A stretch of 64,000 nucleotides of DNA, from contig CBDHFN010000003.1 in assembly GCA_965262605.1 (NCBI GenBank), positions 1,116,001-1,180,000 on the forward strand, in the 5' to 3' direction. Source of the stretch: CBDHFN01 sp965262605 (GTDB taxonomy: Bacteria; Pseudomonadota; Alphaproteobacteria; JASGCL01). Positions 36,560 to 45,603 of the stretch are shown piece after piece (within the stretch, counting starts at the first letter, position 1; every line of letters begins with the position of its first letter). The position numbers and the translations under genes were made by a program. The notes under the pieces are model-generated. The model saw only the letters and a program-made list of their open reading frames with translations, was not told the origin of the DNA and did not search any database.

Positions 36560-37613
36560 TCACCAAATTAAACCAATTTTTTCCAATGAATTTGTGAAAT
36601 TTTCAATCATTGATTCAACGGGTTTGATTTTTTTAACATATAGCGCAAAATTAAATGTGCTAAATTATGATATGGTGATGGCGATATTAAGCCAGCTTAA
36701 AATCTGGCGTGATGATACGGATATTACCCAAGTTATCATTAATGCCGAAGGGGATAAGGCGTTTTGTGCGGGCGGTGATATATCGCAAATTTACCACGCG
36801 TTTGGCAAAGAAATAAATTTTCCAAGATTTTATTTATATAATGAATATTTATTAAATACGATTATCAAGGAATATCCCAAACCGATTATTTCGCTGATGT
36901 TTGGTATAACCATGGGCGGTGGGGTTGGAATCGGCGGGCATTGTTCGCACCGCTTAGTTTTTGCGTCAAGTAAGGTTGCTATGCCAGAATGTAATATTGG
37001 TTTTATTCCCGATGTTGGCGGATCATATTTATTAAAATCTGCTCCAAATACCAGCGGAATATATTATGGCTTGACGGGCAGTATAATGAATCCTGCTGAT
37101 GCAATTTATTGTGGGTTTGCCGATTATTATGCCGATGAAATGCCCCGCGAAGAAATTATCAAGCATGTCATTAAAGATGGCACAAATTATCTTGATAAGA
37201 ATTTCCCCAAAAAACTTGCCGACCAAGAAAATAATATATTGCAAGGCGAATTAATGGCGCATTTATTTAATCATGATGATTTGCAAATAATCATCGCCAA
37301 ATGCCAAGCTGATTCCAGTGAAATTGCCAAACAAGCGTTGTGCGCTATGAATAAAAATTCGCATTTATCAAAAAATATCACGCTTAGGCACTTGCGCGAT
37401 ATTAAAAATGATAATTTTCGGCAAGTTATTCGTAAAGAATACCGAATTGCAGAACGCCTCGGAAGGAATCTTGAATGCAAGGAAGGCATAAGGGCGCAAA
37501 TTATTGATAAAGACCGCAACCCAAAATGGCACGGCACAATTAATGATAAATTTGATATAAATAGTTTTTTTGCGCCCCTTGATGATGAATTAAAATTTGA
37601 ACTTATTTCTTAA
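36543..37613 (+). CDS. 3-hydroxyisobutyryl-CoA hydrolase
   Basis: A 356-residue member of the enoyl-CoA hydratase superfamily. FCAGGDI and the oxyanion loop FGITMGGGVGIGGHC are shared by the superfamily; MPECNIGFIPDVGGSYLL with a glutamate and aspartate in place of the usual pair, and the C-terminal ECKEGIRAQIIDKDRNPKW, mark the hydrolase branch that releases 3-hydroxyisobutyrate in valine breakdown. Two ATGs in a row (36543, 36546) start within tyrC. The nearby liv importer could supply the amino acid, but that is a loose link. Confidence 0.88.
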   Translation: MMLKNNHQIKPIFSNEFVKFSIIDSTGLIFLTYSAKLNVLNYDMVMAILSQLKIWRDDTDITQVIINAEGDKAFCAGGDISQIYHAFGKEINFPRFYLYNEYLLNTIIKEYPKPIISLMFGITMGGGVGIGGHCSHRLVFASSKVAMPECNIGFIPDVGGSYLLKSAPNTSGIYYGLTGSIMNPADAIYCGFADYYADEMPREEIIKHVIKDGTNYLDKNFPKKLADQENNILQGELMAHLFNHDDLQIIIAKCQADSSEIAKQALCAMNKNSHLSKNITLRHLRDIKNDNFRQVIRKEYRIAERLGRNLECKEGIRAQIIDKDRNPKWHGTINDKFDINSFFAPLDDELKFELIS

Positions 37614-37627
37614 AATTTGGTTTATTC

Positions 37628-39028
37628 ATGCGGTTACAAGATTTTTTTGATAGTTTGCAATACAGAAATTATATTTTTTCTGAGATAATAATTAATGAAA
37701 AAATTGAAATATTTTATGATTTATTGCCCGCATTGGAATTATTTGAATCGCAATCATATATTCGTGCATTTAACGAGTTTAATAAGCTTGAAAATCGTTC
37801 CAAACTTTATAATCGCATTAAATATTTTTATTTATTATTATGTAAATCGCAACTTATTATTAATGAAAATGAAATTAATAATATTGTCGCAAATTTTAAT
37901 AAATTGCACCAAAATTATGGCTGTATGGCTTCGTTATTTGAAATTGGGCAATTATTAGCGGCAAGTAATCCAGATGAAGCACTGAAATATTTCGCGTTAT
38001 ATTATGATAATAATTTAAACATGTTAAGAAATCTTGATTTTAGTGGCACATATCAGCAAACATTGGTTTTTATTGAATGTTATAGTAAATTTGTTGCAGA
38101 AAAACCTGATTTTATTGACCCACAAAAAATTGGCATCAATGACATATCGGCACAAGAATCTCATTTTGATTTTAGTGATTATTTAATGTTTAACCCATAC
38201 CCGCACGATAATAAAGTCGGCGATAGTTATATTTTGGCTTCGTTGTTAAAATATATTAAGGATAAATTCCAAAAGAAAATTATTGTTTTTACGCAAACGA
38301 ATAAAATCCCAATATTTAAATTTTATGATTATATTGATGCGGTTTTGCCGATGGAATCATATCAAAATATTGTATGGCAATTGCCAAAATCCAATAAATT
38401 CAAAATTGGGTCTGTGTTTCATTATCATTATGGATTCGCCCATATTTCCAATACGCCTTCGCCATATTTAAGTGATTTTTTAGCGCGAAAATTAGGCTTA
38501 AAAGATATTAACTTCGTTGCACCATATCAATCCAATTTGGCAATGAAAATTAATGCCTGTAAAATGCTTCATCAGCTTAATTTAACGAAGAATAAAACAA
38601 TAATTTTTAATAAATATTCCAATACCATAAAGCTTAAAATATTGGGTGATGATTTTTGGATTAATCTTGCTATACAATGCCAAAATCTTGGTTATGAAGT
38701 GGTATTTAATGATTCGCAAGCTTTTCTTGATTTTAAAACTTGTTTTGTGCCATATCAATATTTAGCCGAATTTGCAGAGCTTTGCGGGTGTTTAATAACC
38801 GTGCGCACAGGAATTTGCGATATAATTGCCAATCAGAATCCTGATGGCAAGATGATTATTATCATGAATAATCAACAACAATTCCCAATGGGTTATTTTT
38901 CATTAAAATTAATGTATAATAATCAAAATATTCTTGAATGCCATGAAAATAATATTGATGAATTGCATCAACAAATTTTTGAATATCTTGACAATAATTT
39001 CGCTTTGGGTAATAAGAAAAACACTTGA
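37628..39028 (+). CDS. GT-B-fold glycosyltransferase-like protein
   Basis: A 466-residue protein. The first 150 residues are helical and TPR-like. From residue about 190 the pattern is that of GT9-type proteins: NPYPHDNKVGDSYILASLLKYI, a donor-side strand KTIIFNKYS, and near the C-terminus FAELCGCLITVRTGICDIIANQN, which corresponds to the sugar-nucleotide binding turn (D-S-G-x-x-H in relatives; here R-T-G-I-C-D). The function is inferred from fold and resembles that of 1050-2606 and 44187-45509. AT-rich and low in lysine-free stretches, it may be weakly expressed. Confidence 0.6.
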   Translation: MRLQDFFDSLQYRNYIFSEIIINEKIEIFYDLLPALELFESQSYIRAFNEFNKLENRSKLYNRIKYFYLLLCKSQLIINENEINNIVANFNKLHQNYGCMASLFEIGQLLAASNPDEALKYFALYYDNNLNMLRNLDFSGTYQQTLVFIECYSKFVAEKPDFIDPQKIGINDISAQESHFDFSDYLMFNPYPHDNKVGDSYILASLLKYIKDKFQKKIIVFTQTNKIPIFKFYDYIDAVLPMESYQNIVWQLPKSNKFKIGSVFHYHYGFAHISNTPSPYLSDFLARKLGLKDINFVAPYQSNLAMKINACKMLHQLNLTKNKTIIFNKYSNTIKLKILGDDFWINLAIQCQNLGYEVVFNDSQAFLDFKTCFVPYQYLAEFAELCGCLITVRTGICDIIANQNPDGKMIIIMNNQQQFPMGYFSLKLMYNNQNILECHENNIDELHQQIFEYLDNNFALGNKKNT

Positions 39029-39060
39029 TTATTGCGGGTAAATATCATAAAAGAGCAAAT

Positions 39061-40296
39061 ATGAAAATAAAATCAGAATTTTGTCAAATTATAACAGAAC
39101 GCGGATTGGGGCATCAATTCACGAATCTTGAAGCCTTAGATAATTTATTGGCGCGCGAAAAAAATATACCTTGTTATATTGGGTTTGATGCCACGGCAAG
39201 CTCATTGCATGTTGGCAGTCTTTTGCCGATAATGATTCTTCGGCATTTTCAAAAATCAGGGCATAAACCCATTGTTTTAATGGGTGGTGGCACGACAATG
39301 GTGGGCGACCCATCAGGCAAAGACGAAGCGCGTAAAATAATTACGCCCGAAATTATTCATGAAAATATCCAAGGAATCCAAAAAATATTCGCTAAATTCC
39401 TTACATTTGGTGATTCGGGCAATGATGCCATGATGGCGAATAACGCTGAATGGTTATTACCGCTAAATTATATTGAATTTTTACGCGATATTGGGCAATT
39501 CGTATCCGTCAACCGCATGTTGCAAATGGATTCGGTGAAATCGCGACTTGAACGCGAAAGTCATCTTAGCTTTTTGGAATTTAATTATATGGTTTTGCAA
39601 GCTTATGATTTTATGGAATTGCACCGAAGATATAAATGCCGTTTGCAAATGGGCGGTTCTGACCAATGGGGCAATATCGTCAGTGGTATTGAGCTTGCCC
39701 ATAAGATAGATGGTGCAGAGCTTTTTGGTCTAACCACGCCATTATTAACGACTTCTTCGGGGGCGAAAATGGGCAAATCCGCCAAAGGCGCGGTCTGGCT
39801 TAACGAAGATTTATTAAGTTCATATGATTATTGGCAATTTTGGCGCAATACCGAAGATGCCGATGTTGTTAGATTCCTTAAAATCTTTACCGAAATTCCA
39901 TTGCCTGAAATTGAAAAATTAAGCAAATTACAAGGGCAAGAAATTAATGAAGCGAAAATTATCCTTGCCAATCACGCAACTACTATGGTGCATGGTGCAG
40001 AAAAATCAAAATCTGCGTTTGAAACTGCGCAAAATCTTTATAGCGCGGGTGTTATGGGCGGCGATATTGCGCAATATAAATTGTCAAATTACCCTATAAA
40101 TATCGTTAATTTATTGGTTGATTGCGGTTTTTGTTCGTCAAATTCTGATGCCAGACGCAATATCCAAGGTGGCGCAATCCGCCTTAATGATAGGGTAATA
40201 AGCGATGCTAATTTTCAAATTACCAATAATGAAATGATAAATAATACGGCAAAATTATCCTTTGGCAAGAAAAAACACCTGCAAATAATTTTGTAA
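39061..40296 (+). CDS. tyrS: Tyrosyl-tRNA synthetase
   Basis: A 411-residue class I synthetase. The HIGH-type motif is LHVGS (residues about 45-49), the tyrosine pocket YIGFDATASS, and the KMSKS-type loop is KMGKS. A C-terminal S4 RNA-binding domain (about 345-410) binds tRNA(Tyr). The ATG at 39061 has AAAGAGC upstream; the longer frame from 39025 overlaps the preceding gene. It charges tRNA(Tyr) with tyrosine, whose synthesis gene tyrC lies about 3 kb upstream. Confidence 0.95.
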   Translation: MKIKSEFCQIITERGLGHQFTNLEALDNLLAREKNIPCYIGFDATASSLHVGSLLPIMILRHFQKSGHKPIVLMGGGTTMVGDPSGKDEARKIITPEIIHENIQGIQKIFAKFLTFGDSGNDAMMANNAEWLLPLNYIEFLRDIGQFVSVNRMLQMDSVKSRLERESHLSFLEFNYMVLQAYDFMELHRRYKCRLQMGGSDQWGNIVSGIELAHKIDGAELFGLTTPLLTTSSGAKMGKSAKGAVWLNEDLLSSYDYWQFWRNTEDADVVRFLKIFTEIPLPEIEKLSKLQGQEINEAKIILANHATTMVHGAEKSKSAFETAQNLYSAGVMGGDIAQYKLSNYPINIVNLLVDCGFCSSNSDARRNIQGGAIRLNDRVISDANFQITNNEMINNTAKLSFGKKKHLQIIL

Positions 40297-40312
40297 ATTC
40301 AAATTTGAATTT
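40295..40312 (+). terminator. AT-rich palindrome with T-run after tyrS
   Basis: An 18 bp perfect palindrome begins at the stop codon of tyrS and ends in TTTTTT. It has only two G/C pairs and no loop of its own, so termination here is weak or doubtful. Confidence 0.3.
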
Positions 40313-40327
40313 TTTGTAAAAAAATAT

Positions 40328-40356
40328 TTGACAGATATAAAAAATTATGATAAGCT
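40328..40356 (+). promoter_or_regulatory. Possible promoter of the 56-residue gene
   Basis: TTGACA (40328-40333), a 17 bp spacer and TAAGCT (40351-40356). The -35 box is perfect and the -10 box poor. Predicted start near 40363. Confidence 0.35.
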
Positions 40357-40380
40357 AACATTAAAATAGTGAGGTATTTT

Positions 40381-40551
40381 ATGAGTAAAATTGAACCAAT
40401 TACTAGTGGCTCTAGAATTTTAAGTCGGGAGGCTACGCCAATTTTAAAGAATTTAAATGAAATTCAACCAAGTAGAGGCGATATTGCGAAGCCTAGATTC
40501 GTGCAGGATAAAGTTTCTGTAAGTGAAGATGCGGCTAAAAAACAACAATAA
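40381..40551 (+). CDS. Small protein of unknown function (56 residues)
   Basis: A small, polar protein starting MSKIEPITSGSRIL with GTGAGG 7 bases before its ATG and a possible promoter upstream. It has no membrane helix or cysteine. The end (DKVSVSEDAAKK) recalls the start of small flagellar anti-sigma FlgM proteins, which carry a similar D-x-V-x-L-S motif, but the resemblance is short and untested. It lies convergent to dapB with no spare base between the stop codons. Confidence 0.5.
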   Translation: MSKIEPITSGSRILSREATPILKNLNEIQPSRGDIAKPRFVQDKVSVSEDAAKKQQ

Positions 40552-41328
40552 TTATCTTAAAAAATCAGCAACTACATATAGCCCATTTTGCTGTTTTGCA
40601 AGCCAGCTTGCAAGTTTAATTGCGCCATCAGCGAATAATGCCCTATCATTTGCGCGATGCGAAAGGGTAATCATATCATTTTTACCCGCAAAAATAACGC
40701 TATGGTCGCCAATGACTTGTCCGCCACGCAATGATGCAAAGCCAATTTTACTTTCTTCGCGCCCTTGATTGTTAAAGCCAAGATGATGGGTATGAATCTG
40801 GGAATTATATTCTTTGCCTAAACCCTTGGCAACAGATTCTGCCAATAAAATTGCGGTGCCAGATGGGGAATCTTTTTTTTGCCGATGGTGCATTTCAAGA
40901 ATTTCAATATCATAGTCGGCTAATTGTTGCGCAGCCTTTTCAACAAGTTGTGATAGAATATGCACGCCTAAGCTTGTATTATTTGCATGAAGGCACGCAA
41001 TTTTTGCAGAAGCCTGCTTGATAGTCGCAAAATGCGATTCGGACAATCCCGTAATACAGCATAAATACGCAGTTTTATTTTTAATGGCATGGGTGATGTT
41101 GGAATTAATCGCATCAGCATTGCTGAAATCTATAACAACATCTGTATTTGCCCAATCGGCATGAACAATATCAGTATAATGAATATCGCCAATTTTTTGC
41201 CCAATTAATGGGTGATTTTCACGAATAATTGCGCAAGTAATATTTTGATTATATAAATTACAAGCCGAAATTACAGCATTTCCCATTCTTCCATTTGCAC
41301 CAATAACTCCAATATTAACCTTGTTCAT
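40552..41328 (-). CDS. dapB: 4-hydroxy-tetrahydrodipicolinate reductase
   Basis: A 258-residue enzyme of lysine and meso-diaminopimelate synthesis. The N-terminal dinucleotide loop is GANGRMG; the substrate-binding region is EMHHRQKKDSPSGTA with the catalytic histidines and lysine; FAGKNDMITLSHRANDR lies near the C-terminus, a DapB hallmark. It is downstream of two DUF4399 genes (5 bases from the first) and is probably the last gene in their transcript. Confidence 0.95.
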   Translation of the reverse strand: MNKVNIGVIGANGRMGNAVISACNLYNQNITCAIIRENHPLIGQKIGDIHYTDIVHADWANTDVVIDFSNADAINSNITHAIKNKTAYLCCITGLSESHFATIKQASAKIACLHANNTSLGVHILSQLVEKAAQQLADYDIEILEMHHRQKKDSPSGTAILLAESVAKGLGKEYNSQIHTHHLGFNNQGREESKIGFASLRGGQVIGDHSVIFAGKNDMITLSHRANDRALFADGAIKLASWLAKQQNGLYVVADFLR

Positions 41329-41333
41329 AATGG

Positions 41334-41774
41334 TTATTTTACGGTTATTTTGCGTTGCTCAGTAAAAAGGGCAGGAAAATATGAAATATGATTTTGGTCG
41401 GTAATTAATAATTGCAATATATGCGAACCGGGCGGTAAATCTAACTCATATTCTATTTCGCCATTTCCCAAGTGAATATCTTTTGGAATAAGTTGCGGAC
41501 CGGGTTTGAACGCATCATCATTTTTTATCATGGTTACTATATCTTGCCTGTCATATAAAATATGAAAATGCGACGAACCTTTTTTCTTGGTTGATGCAAT
41601 ATCAAGATTTGTTGCGGACATTTTGAATTTTACAGGATTCGCAACAACTGAATTTGCCTTAGGTTCGTCCCAAGTAATTGTCGCACCAGCAGGTAATTTT
41701 GTGCGTTGCGCATATAATGGGCTTAAATTAACTAAAATAAAGCCAATTAGCGATAATATTAAATATTTTTTCAT
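41334..41774 (-). CDS. DUF4399 family periplasmic protein (second copy)
   Basis: A 146-residue exported protein with signal peptide (MKKYLILSLIGFILVNLSPLYAQ-type, residues 1-22). The body has the DUF4399 motifs ITWDEPKANSVV, SSHFHILYD, a DIHLGNGEIEYELDLPPGSHILQLLITDQNH run and a final beta strand, as expected for a small beta-sandwich domain. It is a paralogue of the gene just upstream (similar HFHIL, PPG and LQL positions) and shares a 4 bp overlap with it. Function is not known. Confidence 0.78.
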   Translation of the reverse strand: MKKYLILSLIGFILVNLSPLYAQRTKLPAGATITWDEPKANSVVANPVKFKMSATNLDIASTKKKGSSHFHILYDRQDIVTMIKNDDAFKPGPQLIPKDIHLGNGEIEYELDLPPGSHILQLLITDQNHISYFPALFTEQRKITVK

Positions 41775-42232
41775 TTGATTGTTAATTTAATTCTGTCTGA
41801 TGCAACGATAGGGTAATGCGCAATATGATTTAAGTCGCCCAATACTAATTGTAAAAAATATTCACCGGGGGGCAATCGTAAAGAATATTTAAATGACCCG
41901 TCGCCTAAATGTATATCATCAACATCAAAAATAGGAGGCTGTGATTTTGCAGAATCTTTTTTCACACGGCTTAAATAATCTGGTTTATTGATTAAAATAT
42001 GAAAATGCGCTTTGTTTTTAACTTCCTTGGGTCCAATTTCAATGCCCTCAGAATTAAACTGCAACTTAATTTCGGCGCCAGTTAGTAAATTTTCTGAATC
42101 TATTACAGCACCATTAGAAGGAAATTCCCAATAGATTTTTGCGCCCTTTGGCGATAAAGTTCTGTTATATTCTTGGGTATTGGCATAGCCAACAAGTAGT
42201 GCTAAACCCATAACAATTGCTGTAATTTTCAT
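41771..42232 (-). CDS. DUF4399 family periplasmic protein (first copy)
   Basis: A 153-residue exported protein. The ATG at 42230-42232 has AAGGTGTG upstream and starts a signal peptide (MKITAIVMGLALLVGYANT-type). The DUF4399 core is present: KIYWEFPSNGAVI, KAHFHILIN, DDIHLGDGSFKYSLRLPPGEYFLQLVLGDLNH. A strong promoter precedes it, so it heads the operon DUF4399-DUF4399-dapB. Function unknown. Confidence 0.78.
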   Translation of the reverse strand: MKITAIVMGLALLVGYANTQEYNRTLSPKGAKIYWEFPSNGAVIDSENLLTGAEIKLQFNSEGIEIGPKEVKNKAHFHILINKPDYLSRVKKDSAKSQPPIFDVDDIHLGDGSFKYSLRLPPGEYFLQLVLGDLNHIAHYPIVASDRIKLTIK

Positions 42233-42263
42233 TATACACACCTTAATTGTAAATCATCATTAA

Positions 42264-42292
42264 AACATAACAAAATTATAATCGCATGTCAA
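42264..42292 (-). promoter_or_regulatory. Sigma-70 promoter of the DUF4399-dapB transcript
   Basis: On the minus strand TTGACA (42287-42292), a 17 bp spacer and TATGTT (42264-42269). Predicted start near 42257, 25 nt before the ATG. Confidence 0.65.
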
Positions 42293-42321
42293 GAAAATAT
42301 CTATTTTTTTATAAAATTAAA

Positions 42322-43485
42322 TCATGACTTGCGAATCACGCATTCAATTTGTTTTTTCTTCAAGTTTAAGCAAGCTGCTTGGGCATTTTTTTGCGTAAGA
42401 CTGCTTATCATTGCCCTAAAAAAAACTTTTTTATTATTTTGAATTTTTGAAACTTCATAATCAGCATCGCGTTTGATGCTTGTCGGTAAGAAGTTAAGTG
42501 CGTGCTTGATTCGTTCATTCGCATCTTGTTTTTTGGAAAATGAGCCAACTTGAATCATAAAATCATCATTTGCCTTAGCTTTTTGCATGTTTTTAACGGG
42601 TTTTGTGTTATTGACCATAGTTATTGGTTTAGAATTTTTACTTAAATTAGCTTCATTAGTATAATCATCAGCCCGTTTAGTATATTTACTTAGCAAATCA
42701 ACCATTATTCTGTCGCGAATCGCCCCAGTTTGCCCGCCTAAAACAACCGCAACTACGCGTTTATTATCAATTTCTGCGGAAGTTAAAAGATTATAACCGC
42801 TTAAATTAATATACCCTGTTTTCATGCCGTCCGCACCAGCAAACATATCTAAAACTCGGTTATGTCCGCCGTAAGTATTGCCTTCAAATTCAAAACTCCG
42901 CAGTGAAAAATAATGATAATATTGCGGAAAATCTTGAATCATTCTTCTGCCTAATTGCGCAAGGTCAAATGCAGTCGTAATTTGCTGATTATCGGGCAAT
43001 CCAGACGCATTTTGGAATGTAGTTTTTGCCATGCCAATTTGACGGGCTTTACGGGTCATGAGTCTTGCAAATTCCTCTTCGTCGCCGCCACCTAAATATT
43101 CACCAACGGCGGTTGCAACATCATTGGCGGAACGAACAACCATCGCGCGAATCGCTGTATCAACGGGAATTACATCGCCCTGACGCAAATTTAGCTTTGT
43201 CGGCGAAGCCATTGATGCTTGTTTAGAAACTGGAATTAAGGTATCCATGGTAATTTTACCCTCCGACAAGCGTTCAAACAACATATATAATGTCATAACT
43301 TTGGTAATGGAAGCGGGATAAGCTAATTCTTGCTCTTCGGTTGCTTGTAATATTTTACCACTTTGTTGTTCTACAACTATTGTGGAAAATTGCCCGCGTT
43401 GTGCGTGCGAATTATTAGTGGTAATTAATGTTGCCAAAAAAAACACAGCACAATACGCAATATTGCTTAAAAATTTCTTCTTCAT
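42322..43485 (-). CDS. D-alanyl-D-alanine carboxypeptidase with SPOR domain
   Basis: A 387-residue low-molecular-weight penicillin-binding protein. A signal peptide (to about residue 28, SHAQR) exports it. The serine peptidase motifs are SITK (Ser59, Lys62), SAN (119-121) and KTG (222-224); DNQQITTAFDLAQLGR and GMKTGYI match the DacA/DacF group. Residues about 308-387 form a SPOR domain (FMIQVGSFSKKQDANERI), which binds stem-denuded glycan at the division septum. It trims pentapeptides during septal peptidoglycan synthesis. A perfect -10 and a leader hairpin lie upstream, and the divisome gene FtsB/DivIC is divergent. Confidence 0.92.
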   Translation of the reverse strand: MKKKFLSNIAYCAVFFLATLITTNNSHAQRGQFSTIVVEQQSGKILQATEEQELAYPASITKVMTLYMLFERLSEGKITMDTLIPVSKQASMASPTKLNLRQGDVIPVDTAIRAMVVRSANDVATAVGEYLGGGDEEEFARLMTRKARQIGMAKTTFQNASGLPDNQQITTAFDLAQLGRRMIQDFPQYYHYFSLRSFEFEGNTYGGHNRVLDMFAGADGMKTGYINLSGYNLLTSAEIDNKRVVAVVLGGQTGAIRDRIMVDLLSKYTKRADDYTNEANLSKNSKPITMVNNTKPVKNMQKAKANDDFMIQVGSFSKKQDANERIKHALNFLPTSIKRDADYEVSKIQNNKKVFFRAMISSLTQKNAQAACLNLKKKQIECVIRKS

Positions 43486-43513
43486 TAGGTTTCACCTTAA
43501 TTTGTTGCTTTAC

Positions 43514-43531
43514 GACACTCTTTGAGGTGTC
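43514..43531 (-). promoter_or_regulatory. Small hairpin in the carboxypeptidase leader
   Basis: GACAC and GTGTC form a 5 bp stem with an 8 base loop. The predicted transcript starts at about 43533, so the hairpin would be at the very 5' end. It may only stabilise the mRNA. Confidence 0.35.
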
Positions 43532-43539
43532 TTGGGAAT

Positions 43540-43567
43540 ATTATATTTAATTTTATTATTAAATCAA
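43540..43567 (-). promoter_or_regulatory. Sigma-70 promoter of the D,D-carboxypeptidase
   Basis: On the minus strand TTGATT (43562-43567), a 16 bp spacer and a perfect TATAAT (43540-43545). Confidence 0.65.
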
Positions 43568-43620
43568 GTTATTTTTTTACTTAATGTTATAATTTTTTTT
43601 GAAATAATTGTAAATATTAC

Positions 43621-43649
43621 TTGCAATATTAATTAATATTTGATATTCT
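43621..43649 (+). promoter_or_regulatory. Possible promoter of the septum formation initiator gene
   Basis: TTGCAA (43621-43626), a 17 bp spacer and TATTCT (43644-43649). Predicted start near 43656. Confidence 0.4.
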
Positions 43650-43684
43650 TGATTTAAGAATAAAAATATCATGGAAAACATGAA

Positions 43685-43996
43685 ATGAAGAATCATCAAC
43701 GCGATACTAATTCAATAATTAAACAAGCCGTAATTATATTTATTGGCTTCGGTTTACCATTTTACCTGTTTTTTCACATTTTAACGGGCGAGAGGTCGTG
43801 GGCTTCCTTGGACAGAAAAACTAATATTTTAAATCAAAAAATTGATTATTTATCGCAATTAGAGGAAAATAATAAAATCACAGAAAAAAAATTGATTTTA
43901 TTGCAAGATAAAAAAATTGACCAAGATTTATTGGAAGAGCTTGCCCGCAAGAATCTTGGCTTGATTTACCAAAATGAAATTCGGATAAAAGAGTAA
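43685..43996 (+). CDS. Septum formation initiator (FtsB/DivIC family)
   Basis: A 103-residue bitopic membrane protein. A transmembrane helix (about 14-33) is followed by a periplasmic coiled coil (about 40-78, LNQKIDYLSQLEENNKITEKK) and the end ELARKNLGLIYQNEIRI, the conserved R-x-x-L-G-x-x-x-x-x-E box of FtsB/DivIC. It links FtsL and FtsQ in the divisome. It stands alone here, apart from ftsL or pdhA-type neighbours. Confidence 0.87.
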   Translation: MKNHQRDTNSIIKQAVIIFIGFGLPFYLFFHILTGERSWASLDRKTNILNQKIDYLSQLEENNKITEKKLILLQDKKIDQDLLEELARKNLGLIYQNEIRIKE

Positions 43997-44186
43997 ATTA
44001 TTTCTTGCTTTAATGGTAATTTTAGCCTATAAATGAATAAATTGTTATTATTGCATAGTTTATAATAACGATAAAATATTTTTTTGTGTTTATTTATGCC
44101 AATAAGCTTATTGGCGCACGAGTATCCACAAGCATAAAAACAGGCGACAGAATTTATTTTGATTTAATTTCGGTTAAAGGCAATAA

Positions 44187-45509
44187 TTAATTCATCAGCG
44201 ATTGATTAATATTGCGCATGGCTTCATGCCAATCATGACGGGTTTTTTGTTGCGATATGTTTAAATTCGGATACCAATAAGATGGCTGGTTAAGCGGATA
44301 CCATCGCCAACAACTATCGGCTCTGTTCGGCATATAACAGGGCAAATCCATGCTTGCCCCCAAATGAATTAACGCCGAATCAACGCTTATTAAGGCATCG
44401 CAATTTTTTAAAATTGCACAAGCGGTTGCAAAATCGCCCAAGCGATTTCCTAAATCATGGACAAATAATTCTTGATAAATTTGCTTGACTAATGGCGGGA
44501 AGGGGGGCGGTTGCAAGCCAATAATATAATATTTATGGTGTAAATTTTTTAATTCGCGCCATGCTTCAATTGGTGGAACTCTGCGGGCATGAATAAATCC
44601 AAATTGCCCATCATGGCGTCCAGCGCAAACAAGCGCAAGAATATTTTTGCCCCCCGCAAGCTTTTTTAATTCGTGATACCAATTTTTAATCTCGGCTTCA
44701 TCGGCTTGCCAATTTGGAGCTTTGCCAACGGCGTGATTCATTTTTGACCCCATAAAATTATGGATTAACCACAGACCTTGAATGAAATTATGTTCAATTT
44801 CTAAGCCATTTTTTGTGTGAATCGCCCCAAAAGCATCAGAAAATTCCTTGATTTTAAGATGCTTGAAGTTAATTTGCATTAAGCGCAATAATGCTTGCGG
44901 TGCGCGAATAGAAATGGCGCGGGCTTTGTTAAAATATGGCATGTCGTAAATATTTTCTAAATATCGGCTTGCCATGAACGAATCACCAAAACCAAGATTT
45001 GCCGCCAAGACAATATCTTGATTCGTTAAATCTTGCCCCCAAAATTCGGGGATTTTGCCTTGTAATTTTGGTATATAATCAATTTGCCCTTGTTTAAGAT
45101 AATCAAAACCAATGTCCCATTGCCCTTGCCGCAAGTAGAATTCTCCGCTAAAATGGCAAAAATATGCCGATTTTATGCCTAATTCATTGGCTTGAGCGAT
45201 AATTTCAAGGGCAAGTTCATCGTGAGAAAGCCAATCGCATAATGGCACTAAGAAATCAAACAAATTTTCAGTAATTACGCCAGATTGGCGGGCATATAAT
45301 AAATGTTCAAGGGAATCTTGGCACTTTCCCAAGAAAAATTCACAAATTCCAAGCGTGTAATTTAATATGGCATGGGTTGCATTATTATGGTATTCGGGGT
45401 ATAATTCCGTAGTAATTTGCAAAAAATTTTGACGCGATAATAAGGTTAAACACCTTACTGACAAGGCGTCTTGGAAATTCATAAGGTTTGATTTATGCGG
45501 GTTGTGCAT
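44187..45509 (-). CDS. TPR-like protein with GT9-type glycosyltransferase C-terminus
   Basis: A 440-residue protein. The first 150 residues are TPR-like helical repeats. The rest follows the GT9-like plan: VLAANLGFGDSFMASRYL (a glycine turn), LALVCAGRHDGQFGFIHARRVPP, and, near the end, DALISVDSALIHLGASMDLPCYMPNRADSCWRWYP, with the D-S-A-x-x-H-L-x-A motif that binds the donor diphosphate. It lacks a signal peptide. Alternative starts at 45509 and 45482 both lack a good ribosome-binding site. It stands divergent from acpP. Confidence 0.75.
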   Translation of the reverse strand: MHNPHKSNLMNFQDALSVRCLTLLSRQNFLQITTELYPEYHNNATHAILNYTLGICEFFLGKCQDSLEHLLYARQSGVITENLFDFLVPLCDWLSHDELALEIIAQANELGIKSAYFCHFSGEFYLRQGQWDIGFDYLKQGQIDYIPKLQGKIPEFWGQDLTNQDIVLAANLGFGDSFMASRYLENIYDMPYFNKARAISIRAPQALLRLMQINFKHLKIKEFSDAFGAIHTKNGLEIEHNFIQGLWLIHNFMGSKMNHAVGKAPNWQADEAEIKNWYHELKKLAGGKNILALVCAGRHDGQFGFIHARRVPPIEAWRELKNLHHKYYIIGLQPPPFPPLVKQIYQELFVHDLGNRLGDFATACAILKNCDALISVDSALIHLGASMDLPCYMPNRADSCWRWYPLNQPSYWYPNLNISQQKTRHDWHEAMRNINQSLMN

Positions 45510-45516
45510 TTTTTTC

Positions 45517-45544
45517 TTGATTTTTGTTTTAATCTGTATATATT
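45517..45544 (+). promoter_or_regulatory. Probable promoter of acpP-fabF-mltG
   Basis: TTGATT (45517-45522), a 16 bp spacer and TATATT (45539-45544). Predicted start near 45551, about 53 nt before acpP. Confidence 0.55.
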
Positions 45545-45603
45545 GTGGTTAATGGATTTCATAAGCCATTACAATAATTATTTAACAATTAAAAGGAAAA
45601 ATC

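Noticed and set aside
44086..44190. 34-codon GTG-initiated frame between the septum initiator and the GT gene
   Set aside because: It has a plausible reading but no ribosome-binding site and no recognisable motif, and it runs into the end of the opposite gene.
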